From Pyronema omphalodes (lineage: Eukaryota; Ascomycota; Pezizomycetes; Pezizales; Pyronemataceae), in assembly GCA_024516155.1 (NCBI GenBank), contig JAJJXM010000042.1, forward strand, positions 62,001 to 126,000: DNA of 64,000 bases. The letters run 5' to 3'. A program made the position numbers and the translations under genes. Below, piece by piece: positions 18,658-30,723 of this stretch (the first letter of the stretch is position 1; each line of letters opens with the position of its first letter). Below the pieces are notes generated by a model. It was given only the letters and a program-made list of their open reading frames with translations. It was not told the origin of the DNA and searched no databases.

Positions 18658-21600
18658 TGTTGATGGACTTGATGTTATATTATCGATTTTGTTTTGTAGT
18701 GAAATTTTCCTGTCGGGTAAATTTATCGTGAGAAATTCGGATTCTCGCTGTATCCAGACAACCAAGAAGATGTGAATATTGTTTATCTGAAGTAAAAAAA
18801 AAACTATTGCGAAAATAGCGGTTAAGATATTAACAATCCCTCAGATAGACGAAGATGTTCAAAAGTGACGCGTTGAACAAGATGGAGTTGCGGTGTGCGG
18901 TGTGTTGAGAAGAAGACGCGGTTGAGTTGGGTGACAGTCAGTTACGGTTTCATAAAAATGGCGGGGTTGTGGGATCGATTTATTCCCTTCATGATGTCTA
19001 CTTCATCCCCATGCAGCAGGGCAGGGGGTCATGTAGGCCTCTAAATCTGGTCGGGTTCATGTACGCACAGGACAGCAGCACCATCACGCGAGCTGCCCAA
19101 CCAAGCCTCATGCGCTGCTCCCGACAAATTGCCCAACCCAACCCAACCCAACCACCAAAAACCTTGCGACGGAATTTATTTATTACAGTCCCAACTAATT
19201 TTGTCGATATGTATATCTGGATAAGTTATAGACAAACCCCCTTATATTTACGAATATACAGTAAGTGGCTTATAGCCCACAGTCTAGAAGTCCTCATGCT
19301 CTCAGCTGGACGGTTGATAAAATTATCACCAGCTTATAATTACACAATAATTCTCGGTAAACCCCTTGGCAGCCTGGCAGCCTGGCGAAAATCAAGCGAA
19401 CACATTGGCGAAAATCACCACCACAGCCCTTGTCTTACTACTTAGCACAACCATGACAACCATCACAACCATCACGATCTTACACGCATCTATAGCGCTA
19501 TAACCTCGGTACCGATAATCATTCCCTCTATTTTCATTGGCCATTCCCCGTATCTCTCATCTCCATAAACCTTCCATAATGCGGCGAGATTGGCTCAGTT
19601 ACCACTCACTGTACCTTGTTAGACTTGTGTTACGGTGATCGGTTGGCGGGGACCGGGGGAGGGAGGGGGGGGGGGTCATCATTTTGGGAGATCGGGCAAC
19701 CCAGCATCAGGACCGTCAGCTTGGAGGTGAGGCGTGAATGATGTGCATTCAGCGAGGAGAAGAGGGCTGAAAGGAGTTCAAATTGGGAAGTATGTCGCGA
19801 AAGACTTAGCGATGATGTGCATGAGGGATTGTAGGTTGTGGAACCGAGGATCAGGATTTCGTGGGATATGTAGAAGATGTCATAGTGCAGGAGATCATGG
19901 CAGAAGGGAATGTCTCTAGGGGTTATTTATGATTTGAGTAAATAGCTTCGATTTGGTGACTCCTGGATCTTGGGGAACGTTTCAAATGATGGACCGCAGG
20001 CTTCATTATATTTAATGCCAGTGGATCGGTAGTCATGGCAGATACATCGATACTCTACTCATCCATTCAGTTACACCTGGAGTTGATATTTATCTTGTAA
20101 TATGCATACGTTTCCTCATCCATCTTACCGTTTATTTATGCTAATAAATCCAAACATAACATCCGAAATCCATCTTCCATACCATCATTCGATACAAAAC
20201 CAACAAAAACAATACCCCACAAATTTCATCAACCCATAATGCCGCACAAAACTCCTTGTCTGTTCACATCAATAACCTTCATCTCCCCTCAAAATAACAA
20301 AACCATCAAACCGTAAACCTATAGAATCCATGAATTCTCAATTTCATATCTTCTGTACCACAAGCCCATATATCAGAACGTTAACCATGTTTCATCAGCT
20401 ACCCGTATTTTCCGAAATCCGCCAGTACCACCAGGAAACAGTATTTATTACCACCTGCCACATAATCTTATTCCCCCATCCCTAAGACTACCCCTATTCC
20501 CTACCACCACGCACACCACCCTCCGCTCATTATCCCACCACGCTCCACCTCGAGCCTGATTATAAAACTCAACCCCTATATATATCCACCGCAATCAGAA
20601 ACAACAAATCACAACCCATCATATCCGATAGCTTCAACAAGATATACCGTAACATAGCCCCAGCTATCAGAACCTTCTTCCAACAACTACAGGTAATGTG
20701 TCCTGTTGTCTACATCATCAATATGACCGGGAAACGGTATTTTGTTTTTTCTGCTACTTAATCTTGCTCTTTTATTCTGTATCCCTATCCCTATTCCCTA
20801 TCCACACCCCCACCCCACCCCACCCCCACGTATAACAACCCCCCCCCCCCCCCCTGTTCTACCATCTACAGAATAGGGATCAAAGTCAGTAGATATCTAT
20901 ACCAGCAATACACAAAAAACGATTAATCCCGGCATCCTGGGCATTGTGCGACATCCAACGGTGGTGTAATTGTGGATTTGTGGAACCTGCCAGGTGCGGA
21001 TTATATTTGTGATATGGAGCTGTGGAACGTTAATGGCAGGCTGTGGGATAGGTTCCGGGATGTATCCTTTGGAGGCTGTTGGTTGGGGAAAGTGGTAGGG
21101 GCTAAGGAATGGCGGCTGAGGGTTGTTGAGTGAGTAGGAAGGGAAGGGTTGATTGATGGATGCGATGTTGTGGATTTCTAACGAATTTGAAGGTTTAATT
21201 ACCTAGATCCTAGATAATTGGATGATTGGATGATTGCAGAAATAACGTTTTTCGGAACTGAATAAGTAAAGTAGGATGAATGGTGAATCATAGATCATGT
21301 ATTAAAAGCCCCAACCCTTATCCCCCCAACTGTTTGCTTTCAACTCCTTTTCGTATGTGGGCCAGTCGATATTTGGAGCAACGATGCACTGTGCAGCTAC
21401 ACCTAGTAGATCTGAAGATATTCATAGTCTTCTTATACTCATTACTGCATAATGATCATCTGTCCATACCAACGAATTTCCCGAGATTTATAATACTTCA
21501 TGGATCCCCCCATAATCCAATCCAATCCAATCCAATCCAATCCAATCCAATCCAATCCAATCCAATCCAATGCAATCCAATCCAATCCAATCCAATCCAA

Positions 21601-22412
21601 TCCAATCCAATCCAATCCAATCCAATCCAATCCAATCCAATCCAATCCAATCCGTCCCACGTTACCCAACAACTTTCTACATACCTCGAACCTCGAACTT
21701 CGAGCTATACCTTCAAACTCAATCTTAAGCTCCATTTCATCCATTATGTTATATTATATACCCTTAGCCAGCAACCATATCCCCATCTTCTCTACAAATT
21801 GTTCTGACATCTCTTCATCGCACATTTCAACCGATTTGAGATAACAGAATATGTAGATCATCGGGTTATACCCTAGCTCCTGATTCACTGTTTCCCATGC
21901 ACTGATTGGACGATAAACTATAGGGATTTTTATGCATAGTAGCTAGGCCGTGGGCGGCTTGGAGTCGCGGGGAGTACATGGTAGCGGGTATAGCCGTAGA
22001 TGGCTGTAGATGGCATCGGCTTGCAGTGGATTACAGTGGACTGCAGCGAATGACATATGGGGTATCAAGCGGAGCGCACAGGGCTCATGGACAGAACGAC
22101 GAGAAGGACAGAAACGGAATACGAGAGATGAGAGGGGGGCTACAACCCGACAAACGAAGACCGCTCTGGGGCGTTCCCAGTAACTGTTGACGTAACACTT
22201 GACAGTTAGCCATGTACAGTAATTAGATAGCTTCCGCCATAACCTTACGGTTAGATGCGAGTATGAAATAAAATAAAAAAAAAGAAAAAAAAAAAAAATA
22301 TGGGGTATCAATGTATCAAGGTATCAACATGACTGTAGACATCATAAACACATCCCAGCATATTCCCCTCTGTCTGCACCATGACATAAGCCTACAGCTA
22401 CATCCAGCGAAC
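18658..22412. other. Intergenic with simple repeats, no gene seen
   Basis: ORFs such as 18927-19445 show no family features or codon structure that I would trust. The stretch includes a poly-C run near 20840-20855, a pentanucleotide array (listed separately) and an A-rich tract near 22268-22300. Confidence 0.45.
21514..21653. repeat. (AATCC)n microsatellite
   Basis: About 28 tandem copies of a 5-bp unit with one substitution (TGCAA at about 21571). ORFs in all frames here are only translations of the repeat. Confidence 0.97.
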
Positions 22413-23209
22413 GAGCAAAGGTCTACAATGCCCGTCTCTTGGCGCATTGTGTTTCTAAATGCCCGACCGGTCTACAATGCCCGACACCCCTGCACAAAAA
22501 ATGGATGACTAAGGCCTAGGTGTGGCGTAAAGTGCTCATCGCCAATGTCTCCGTGCGCACGTCTCCCGACCAGCGCGTTTATCTCCATGTCGACAACCAC
22601 TTTGTCGCCCGCCCCTCTTCCAGAAACAAACCGCGAGGCCGACCAGCAAGAGTACGGCGCATAATGGGGAAGCAGTGTACCCGTCAGGCTAGATTTATGG
22701 CGCGCTGGAAGTGCCCGGTCGGGTGTAACGCGTGGTGTTCTTGCTTCAGAGGAGAGGGCCACGATGTGCGCATGGTCGAATTTTTGTAGAAGAAATAAAT
22801 AAAATAAAATATAAAATAAAAGAAAAATTAAATTCGAAATTGAAAATTCCCCAAATTGATCACGTGGTAATTATTAACATCCAGATTTTACATTTAATCG
22901 CGTCCTCATTCGCGTGCCCTTACGCGCGTGCTTTCCGTCCGCGCGTACTTCCATGGGGGTTTACGCTGTCCAAAAAAATTATTTTATTATTATTAAATTC
23001 TAAATTTTTCTGCTAATTGCACCGTGATTATGTCAAGTATCGATATTTTCCGTCCCCGTTCGCGTGTGTTATTCATTCGCGCGTGTTCTTCAGCCACAAG
23101 TGAGCCTTAGTCATCCATTTTTTGTGCAGGGGTGTCGGGCATTGTAAACCGGTCGGGCATTTAGAAACACAATGCGCCAAGAGACGGGCATTGTAGACCT
23201 TTGCTCTCC
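22413..23209. mobile_element. Non-autonomous TIR DNA transposon (about 800 bp)
   Basis: The left end (22413-22514) and right end (about 23107-23209) are inverted copies of each other over about 100 bp, beginning GAGCAAAGGTCTACAATGCC, with very few differences. The flanks repeat CCAGCGAA(C) on both sides (22404-22412 and about 23211-23219), a target duplication of 8 or 9 bp. Long TIRs with 9 bp suggest Mutator-like; 8 bp would suggest hAT. The TIR itself contains CTACAATGCCCG twice. The interior has an AT-rich part and CGCG-rich words but no transposase. Confidence 0.88.
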
Positions 23210-23863
23210 AGCGAACCGTAGGGACCAACTCCCCCGCCAAGCTGCGATAAATGAACCCCTACATACATAACACAGGCTGAGGAATGGAAATAGGGAGCGT
23301 TATGTGGTTGGATATTGTGAATATGTCGTGTCTAGGGATGGGTGAGACATTGTTTTTCCGACTGGTGTTGTGGGATACGGATTAGATTTGTATGGACTGC
23401 GCAAGATCGGGATCAGGATATGCGAGATCGGAATGATGGGGGAACCGGGGATGAGAGATCGGGATGCAGTGAATTGATACATATGCAGGGATACAGGGAA
23501 TCGAGCAGCTGGGGCGGAAGGCTGATGAGGTGCACGGGATGGGTGGGTTTTAGATATTTAATTGGTATGAGTTGGGGAACGAACTATGTATTATGAGGGA
23601 TGATGATTGGAGTTGAATAAATAGCATGGGGGTTTAGGCACCACCTTTGGGCACGAGTAAGGGCCGGTTACTGGTGGTTGGTGCCGAGGGCTGCAGTGGA
23701 ACTGGATGTTGCGCAACGATGCATGTCATGTCGTTGCCATAGCAACTGTTCCCTGCGATATTCCCCGTCACGCGTCGCGTCCGCGCCCGTGCACCCCACC
23801 ATAGCTTATCTCCCTAGCTACTCAACGCGTCTTCCACCACGCGTCCGCTTCCACTCCACCATA

Positions 23864-24201
23864 ATGTCAACCTCCTCCATCCCCCCGGAGCTGTTAACCC
23901 GTATGCTCCAAGAATTCAGCGACGACAAAAAGACGCGTATCTCCTCTGCAGCATTGAGCGCATTAACCGAGTATTTCTCGACTTTTATCAGGGAGGCTAT
24001 TTGGAGGAGTGCTGAGATGAGGAGGAATGAGTTGAAGAAGGGGGGTTCTGAGGCTACGACTGCGGGTGGGACGGTTTTTCTAGAGGTGAGTTGTTTTGGT
24101 GTTTTTGATGGGCAAAGAAAGGCGGGGAGGGGGAGATGGCTGATGGACAGTAGGTTGAGGACCTCGAGAAAGCTGCGCCGCAGTTGTTATTGGATTTTTA
24201 G
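23864..24201 (+). CDS. mhf2: CENP-X / Mhf2 histone-fold protein (89 aa)
   Basis: Two exons: 23864-24085 (74 codons) and 24154-24201 (15 codons plus TAG). The 68-bp intron starts GTGAGT and ends ACAGTAG. The joined protein reads IPPELLTRMLQEFSDDKKTR, then ALSALTEYFSTFIREAIWRS and, across the junction, FLE|VEDLEKAAPQLLLDF, which is the typical C-terminus of CENP-X. Length is normal for the family (about 80-90). CENP-X pairs with CENP-S (Mhf1) through the histone fold, at kinetochores and with the FANCM/Fml1 helicase at stalled replication forks. An upstream in-frame extension exists, but the ATG at 23864 fits the family start and has a good context (ACCATAATG). The second exon is only 16 codons and easily missed by gene callers. 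Confidence 0.93.
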
Positions 24202-25670
24202 ACGATGTTGATGCTGATTATTATGATGATAATGAAATTCCACACCCGGATTATGACTCCACATACCAGTACCTTTGCGATTTGATGTGATGCCGCTGAT
24301 GTCATGTGATGTATTATCAAGCCCCACCTGAGACGAATACTGGTACTATTTCTAATATTCCGGGAAAAAATATTCCGAATGCGGTATTGTCGCAAAGCTT
24401 AATCCGTACATCTTCTCTGAGGAACCTGCCCCAAGCAACCTGACAAACTTAATCGAAAACAGAACAGCAAGAACCCGAGAAGTTTCATTATTACCAAATC
24501 CAACGGTTTTCTGTCTTTCCATATATACCACCATACAACCATGTCACCATGCCATATAACAGCCGGAAACCCACATGTGCATATTCCCGCCCCCTCCCTT
24601 CCTTCCTTCATCTTTCCTCCTTTACCGAATTCAACGGTTTTTTTCTATCCGCATCTCGTATGGTATATAACAGCTGGGTACTGACATAACGTGTTCCATT
24701 TCCCGCCCCCTTAATCGCGGTTACTTACTTCCGCTGTCTTCCGCCATCTGTCATCTGTTACATCTGCTATATACATCTCCATTATGCAGAAGAAGCTTCT
24801 GTATTTTTTCTGTTCGATTCCTTAACATCACCGTATGTATCACCCGTCCCCACGCCGTTTCATGTTGCTGTAACCAAAACTTTATTTGCCATCACTGTTG
24901 CTTGTTAATAACAAACCCGTATCAACGCTACGAGAATAATTCATCGGCTACTTACATTTACTTACCCAAAGAATTATAATATTCTCCGCATCTTGCTTCA
25001 TTAATCTAGTTCCAAATAAAAAGCTTGGCCCGATTTCTTTTCGACTACGAAGCTGGATTGGAGTATCTGTTTCTTTTCAGGATAAATACTGATGTGATAG
25101 AAATGTTATTCGAGGACTGGTTGGGGATGAATTATGCAGGGTTTCCCGTTATACTATTATACTGTTATTTCTCTATCCCGTTGCCAATGCTTGCTCGTAC
25201 CATATGGCATATGTCATATGGCATATGACATGTCGCGGCGAGAAAAGCGTGGGAGTCATGGCAGGCATGGCAGGCATGGCAGGCATGTTAGTCCTAGTGA
25301 TACCCTGCCACCAAGAGCTGTAAAATCTCTATCTCGTACCCTCCTGGTTTAACCATGTCTACAACCTACATCGGTGCTATAAGTTTGAAACAGTTATAAC
25401 GGGTGGGTAGATAGCAGCATATGTAACCAGCCGCTGTTCGCTGTAGGGCACGCGATAATCTCCGTTGCTGGATTATACATGGTGACGAGGGATATGAGAT
25501 GCGATGAGATGCGATAAGATGCTATGCGATGGGACGGGATGTAAGGGCCCTGTGCTGGTGTCGGTGCGGGGGTTGATATAATAAGTCATGGTAAGTACAA
25601 GAAGCAAACACGCAGCCAAAGAAGAAAGAGAAGAAAAAGAAAAATCATGGTTGTTACCGTTAACTTATTG

Positions 25671-25818
25671 ACCAATACCAATACCAATACCAATACCAAT
25701 ACCAATACCAATACCAATACCAATACCAATACCAATACCAATACCAATACCAATACCAATACCAATACCAATACCAATACCAATACCAATACCAATACCA
25801 ATACCAATACCAATACCG
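25671..25818. repeat. (CCAATA)n microsatellite
   Basis: About 24 tandem copies of a 6-bp unit. The Val-Leu, Ile-Gly and Thr-Asn ORFs across it are repeat artefacts. Confidence 0.97.
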
Positions 25819-26530
25819 ACGGTATCACACCAACGAAACGGTTTCGACGGTATGAAGCAACAGGACTTAACATCCAGAACCATCTACATCTAAGCTGATA
25901 CATATTACTTGTGACAGCAATTTTTTTATTTATTTATTTTTGTATTTTTTGGAGATTGGGATCAACTTCCACCCGCCACTCGTACGTCACGTGATATTAT
26001 CCAGGCCCAGCCTCCAGGTTAAGGTCCAGACTCAGGGTCACGTTCGGATCCTGCCGAAGTTAATCTAAGTACATGCGTAGCGAGCAGCATATAATCCTCA
26101 CAACATATTCAACGCAACATTTCACCATCAAAAAAACTTCCTGACCAAAATACTCATCGTCTCCTAGATTTCTTTATGTATCATGCCCTAACCAGCTTCT
26201 GTATGTATACATATTTTTTTTCCTTCCCCGGCAGTGTCAGTTTCGGTATCGATATTGCTGAAAAGGTTTGTTAGGTACTGGTTCATGTTGTATGTTGAGT
26301 GTTGAGTGTTGTATGTTGAGTGTTACATGAATGTTGCATCGGCGTTTCATCATTGGTGTCGGGTATCAGAACTTAGGTTGATTGTAAGTGCTGGGTGCTT
26401 ATTGCGTTGAGGTTACGGAATCCCTGTATATTGACTGTATAATCCCTGCATAATCCCCGCAAGACTATCAACATCAGCCTAAGCGCGATTTTGTAACAAG
26501 GGTTTCCTCGATGATGAAATGAGACTGAGA

Positions 26531-26535
<5 letters not shown>

Positions 26536-26570
<35 letters not shown>

Positions 26571-26651
26571 ATTGAATTTCGAATGTCGAATGTCGAATGT
26601 CGAATGTCGAATGTCGAATGTCGAATGTCGAATGTCGAATGTCGAATGTCG
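26536..26651. repeat. Poly-A tract followed by (TCGAATG)n
   Basis: A run of about 33 A (26536-26569) and then roughly nine copies of the 7-bp unit TCGAATG (26586-26650). The pairing resembles an insertion tail followed by replication slippage, but no element body is recognised. Confidence 0.92.
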
Positions 26652-27436
26652 AGCCTCGAACATCAAACATCGAAAGTTGATGTAGGTATGATATATGATA
26701 CTTACATACGCTTCTACAATAAGAACCAAGTATCAGTTTTTCCAAACGCGCCTGGCTATTGTTCGGGTATCTTGTCGGCGTCGGCGTCGGTGGGGCTTCG
26801 GAATTGGGTATATTTTCTGCCGTGGCCTTACATCACCGGCGTTCTGAAGCAAAATATTCATCCGTCTCCATTTTGCGCCTGGGAGTTTTGGTGGTTATTG
26901 GAAGGGGTATGGGGAGAATTGGTGGGTTGTGATACGCTGCTGATTGAAGATAGGAAAGAGATCTCGTCTAGATGACTTGCTGCGTTCCGCGTTTACAGTC
27001 CATATTTACTGTCGTCATCTACCAGGATATTTCGCAAAATCCAAAACATCTAACCATCGACCTGGGATAAAAGCCAGGCTAGAAACAGTGGAGAGTTACA
27101 GAATCCTCGCCCAAAATCCTAGCCGGGATGCAAAAAATGACGAAGCTACCTATATAGATAAAATAAAACCATCTACGCCTCCAGAGTTTTGAGGAAGATT
27201 TCTTCATCTTTTATTTACTTTTTTTTTCCTTGAACCGGTCGCTGGGCTTTCGACTTTATTACTCCCGGCTTCGTCGTTTTGTTTTTTTTAATTTCTTCAA
27301 GACTTCTTTAATTCATCCTCACAGCGGCATACCTCAGCAGCACTCAGCAGCACTCAGCAGCACTCTCAGCACTCGCAAGCACTCACCAGCACTCCCTCTT
27401 CCCCCCCCCCCCCCCCTCTCCTCTGCCAAATCCACA

Positions 27437-28333
27437 ATGAAGTTCCTCACCCTCCTATCCCTCACCAGCCTCTCCATCGCACAATCCATCTCCTCAAATT
27501 TTACCCCCCCTTCAAAGCCCCCCGGTTCAGTCCTAACCCACATCATCCAAGTCAGCGACAGCTCTGGGAGTCCGAAGTTCTATCCCGAGATACTGCGGGC
27601 AGATCCTGGAGATTTTCTCCAGTTCCAGTTTTGGCCGGGGAATCATAGCGTACGGAGGAGTAGTTTCGAGGGTGTTTGCAGGGGTTTGTCTGGATCATCC
27701 TCATCAGCATCGGAGGCAGGGGGGCAAGGAGGGATGAATAGTACAGCAGATGGGGCATCAGGGACAGAAACAGGATTCTGGTCAGGACCGCAGAAAACTA
27801 CGAAAGATGATAGAACAATGTCGGTTTTTTCGATCAGGGTTAATGATACGGCGCCGATATGGTTTTTTGGGGCCAGTGGAAGGGATTGTCAGGATGGTAT
27901 GGTGGGCGTGGTTAATGAGTTTGTCTCCCTCTGTTTCTTTTATCTCTGTCTTTCTCCATCCCTATCTATATCTCAATCTCTATCTCGCCCTTTCCCTCTC
28001 CCTTGTACCTCGATCACCCCCGTCTCCCCTACCGCAGCGGCTTCCACCGCTCTACCAAATCGCCGTCCCCCATGTTACAAAATCCCTACTAACCCCCCGC
28101 CTCCCAGACCGGAAAACACAACCCAAACTCTCGCCCAGTACCGAACAGCAGCAGCGAAATCCGTGCCGGTAACAGATACAGGCAACGCAACGGTTACGAC
28201 GCCGACCACACCCGGGGCTTCGGGGACGGGTAAGGTTGTGAGTATGGCTGCTGCGAGGGGTGTGAATACGGCCGTGCTGTTGGGGGTTGTCTTGATGGCT
28301 GCAGTTATGCTCGGGGTTGGGGTTGGAGTGTAG
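27437..28333 (+). CDS. GPI-type extracellular cupredoxin-like protein (235 aa)
   Basis: Two exons: 27437-27918 and 28108-28333. The 189-bp intron begins GTTTGT and ends with a TACTAAC branch site and CTCCCAG; it is a multiple of three, so the unspliced frame is also open, but splicing joins GMVGVVNE to PENTTQTLAQYRTAAAK as in the family. Residues 1-16 are a signal peptide. The cupredoxin domain spans about 31-160: HIIQVSDSSG, NHSV, SIRVNDTAPIWFF, CQDGMVGVVN. The C-terminus is a hydrophobic GPI-anchor signal (TAVLLGVVLMAAVML). Of the four type-1 copper ligands, His70 and Met155 remain, but Cys is Gly145 and the second His is Asp150, so copper binding is probably lost. The protein is likely at the cell surface or wall. 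Confidence 0.87.
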   Translation: MKFLTLLSLTSLSIAQSISSNFTPPSKPPGSVLTHIIQVSDSSGSPKFYPEILRADPGDFLQFQFWPGNHSVRRSSFEGVCRGLSGSSSSASEAGGQGGMNSTADGASGTETGFWSGPQKTTKDDRTMSVFSIRVNDTAPIWFFGASGRDCQDGMVGVVNEFVSLCFFYLCLSPSLSISQSLSRPFPLPCTSITPVSPTAAASTALPNRRPPCYKIPTNPPPPRPENTTQTLAQYRTAAAKSVPVTDTGNATVTTPTTPGASGTGKVVSMAAARGVNTAVLLGVVLMAAVMLGVGVGV

Positions 28334-30723
28334 TTAGAAGGGGGGAGATGGACATGGAGATGGAAGGGGAGGGGGGTGGGATGAGGAGGAGGAGTGGAGC
28401 AGGAGGAGATGAGGAGGGAAAAGGATGGATGTATTTCTATAGCACCTGGTGTGTTTCTTTTTTTTTTTTTTTTAGATAATTAATAATTTCCTTTCCGAGT
28501 TTCTGATCATGGATATATTAATACCTATACCGAGTCACGTGGTATGACACGGGTGATCGATATCTCCGGGGATATGCTGCTTAGTCACAGTATCTCGTAA
28601 GCAATGCTAAATACCATCCAAGCAACACGATCGGCTCCCCATAACTAAAGCACGATGGGATATGAAGCTAGACTCCCAAGGAAATCAGTAGCAGTAGTAG
28701 AGATAACGGATCCCCAGACCAAGTTCCCGAAACCATTCCCCCGTCATAACATCCTAGCCGCGGTAAACATACCCACCAGCAATCAACTTTGTCGCAATGA
28801 ACTCATCTCCACGTCCGTGGTAGTTTCCATATCCCATCCACGGAAGAACCAAAATCACCAGGTGTGCTTTTTGGTTCAACACAGGATAGGATACGCAGGT
28901 TATTCATTGATATGGTATCTCAGAACCAAAGGAATTACTCGCGTTTGTAATCATGTCTCTCTCCGCCAGCTGGATGGTCGGGCAGCCTGGTCTGTATGTA
29001 CGTATGTCTGTATGCATGTACGTTATTAACATCGACATTTTTTCGGCTCAGCTATATGAACTTAATCGGTCGATACGGTACGGTACGGGAACGGGGGTGG
29101 AGGTGGAGGTGGATCAGCGACGGGTTTATTGCTTGAGAACGATGGTGACGCGTGTGGAACCTCCAGCTCCATGTGATAGTCATGTAAGCCCGAAATGCAG
29201 CCGAAACACTGGAACTGTAGGCAAGTTGTGACAGATGATGATTGGTTTTTTTTTTTTTTTTTTTTTTTTGATTATGATGGGTCTGGAGAATTTTGGTGTG
29301 CTGCGGGGTTTTGGTTTTGGTGTTAATTTAGATAGGGGCGGGGGGGGGGGGGGGGGATTGAGAATTGGTGCATATAATCATAGATGATGTTTGTTTTCCA
29401 CTTTTCAATTTTCAATTTTAAGATTTCTTTTAGTTTTTTTCAGGGATGTCGAGGATTTGGATTCAAGGTTTAGTGAATGTAGTATAACACGTATGAGGAT
29501 AGTGCGGGCCAGACCATGAGGTTCTGCCGTTCCTGAAGTGGTAGTCAATTTCAAGGTTGGAATGAAAACATCGCTTACGCAGCGGTATTTATATTTAGAT
29601 GCACCGTTCAGTTGACTATAGATAATTTGAACGGCGAGATATTATGACCGAATCACGTGATTGTTGTTCGCCAACCATGTTTCATTCGCCTATCACTCGG
29701 TTTTCCGGTATTCTCGCATTGGAATTTCCTGGTGTGACACTCAACGACCGCCTGCCATCGGGTTATGGTGCAAGCTACACCTGTAGGCTGTAGCCGCTAT
29801 GGACTGGGATATCACTAGTGCATTAGCGTTTCATATCGGCATACATATCGGCACGAACCGGCGTCAAGCGCGCCCGTGATTCCGCCGGAGGATGCTTAGA
29901 CCTGACGAAGATTTCATGTCGAAGGACCATTCGATATGACTGGGTGTTGAAGATATTTATTTGGAACGTTATTCCGGTCATATTGGGCAATAGGCTGGCT
30001 GTGGATGAATGCGATGTCATGTGTTGCGTTGTTTTTCGTTGCTTTTTGTTCCAGCCGCGATGCCCGCTGGTGTGTCATAGATGCGGGTAACGGTGATATG
30101 GCGTGATAAACTAATGGCTTGGCAGATGTGCGGTTTATGAAGGCGATGGAGGATTTTACACGCAGGATTCGAACGTATTTCATGTTGTCACAAGAAAGGG
30201 GTTTGAATGATGAGAATAACTCAATGATTGCTATGCCATAGAGGTGGACTGATTTGAATAATCAATTTCGAGGTCAAAGTGAGTTTATTGACTGACCTGA
30301 TTACATGACATGCCACTGTCTTCTCCGCCTTGAATGATTCGCTTCGTATCGCGGGGAAGCGAGTTGATCACGAGTTTGTTTCACGGCTGCAGGAAATGAC
30401 ACATTTCCCCGCGGGAAACCAGATTGTCGTCATCCACCCGACCCGGCAAACGTCATTTTCCCCAGTCCACTTCCACCCCCTAACTTCTCCATGCAGACTG
30501 TTCCCTTCTTGATGAAAGGCTTACCATACAGTATAAATACCGCGGCTCCGGCCCCGAAGCTTTTATTTATTTTCGCTAATCTTTTGAAGTCCTAGACATC
30601 AAACCCACCTCTTAGCTCTTTACTAATAGCCCCCGAGTGATGGTCAATGTAGATCCATCCGATCTTGTCCAATCATTCCCCTTGAACCCCATTCATTAAT
30701 CGAATCAACCCCTTAACGGCACC
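28334..30723. other. Intergenic, no gene seen
   Basis: Short ORFs only, with poly-T tracts near 28457 and 29250 and a poly-G run near 29340. The 28655-29029 ORF has no recognisable features. Confidence 0.45.
30532..30539 (+). promoter_or_regulatory. TATA box for the gene at 30724
   Basis: TATAAATA about 190 bp upstream of the ATG. CT-rich sequence follows, as is usual around fungal transcription starts. Confidence 0.5.

Larger units (their letters stand above)
24202..27436. other. Intergenic with microsatellites, no gene seen
   Basis: Short ORFs only. It holds short tandem GGCATGGCA units (25259-25287), nested CATATG palindromes (25200-25230) and the repeats listed separately. Confidence 0.5.

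Noticed and set aside
18927..19445. 172-codon ORF upstream of the MIF-like gene
   Set aside because: No recognisable features, AT-rich with odd composition, and no promoter or splice context.
25586..25903. Val-Leu, Ile-Gly and Thr-Asn repeat ORFs
   Set aside because: They are produced by the (CCAATA)n microsatellite.
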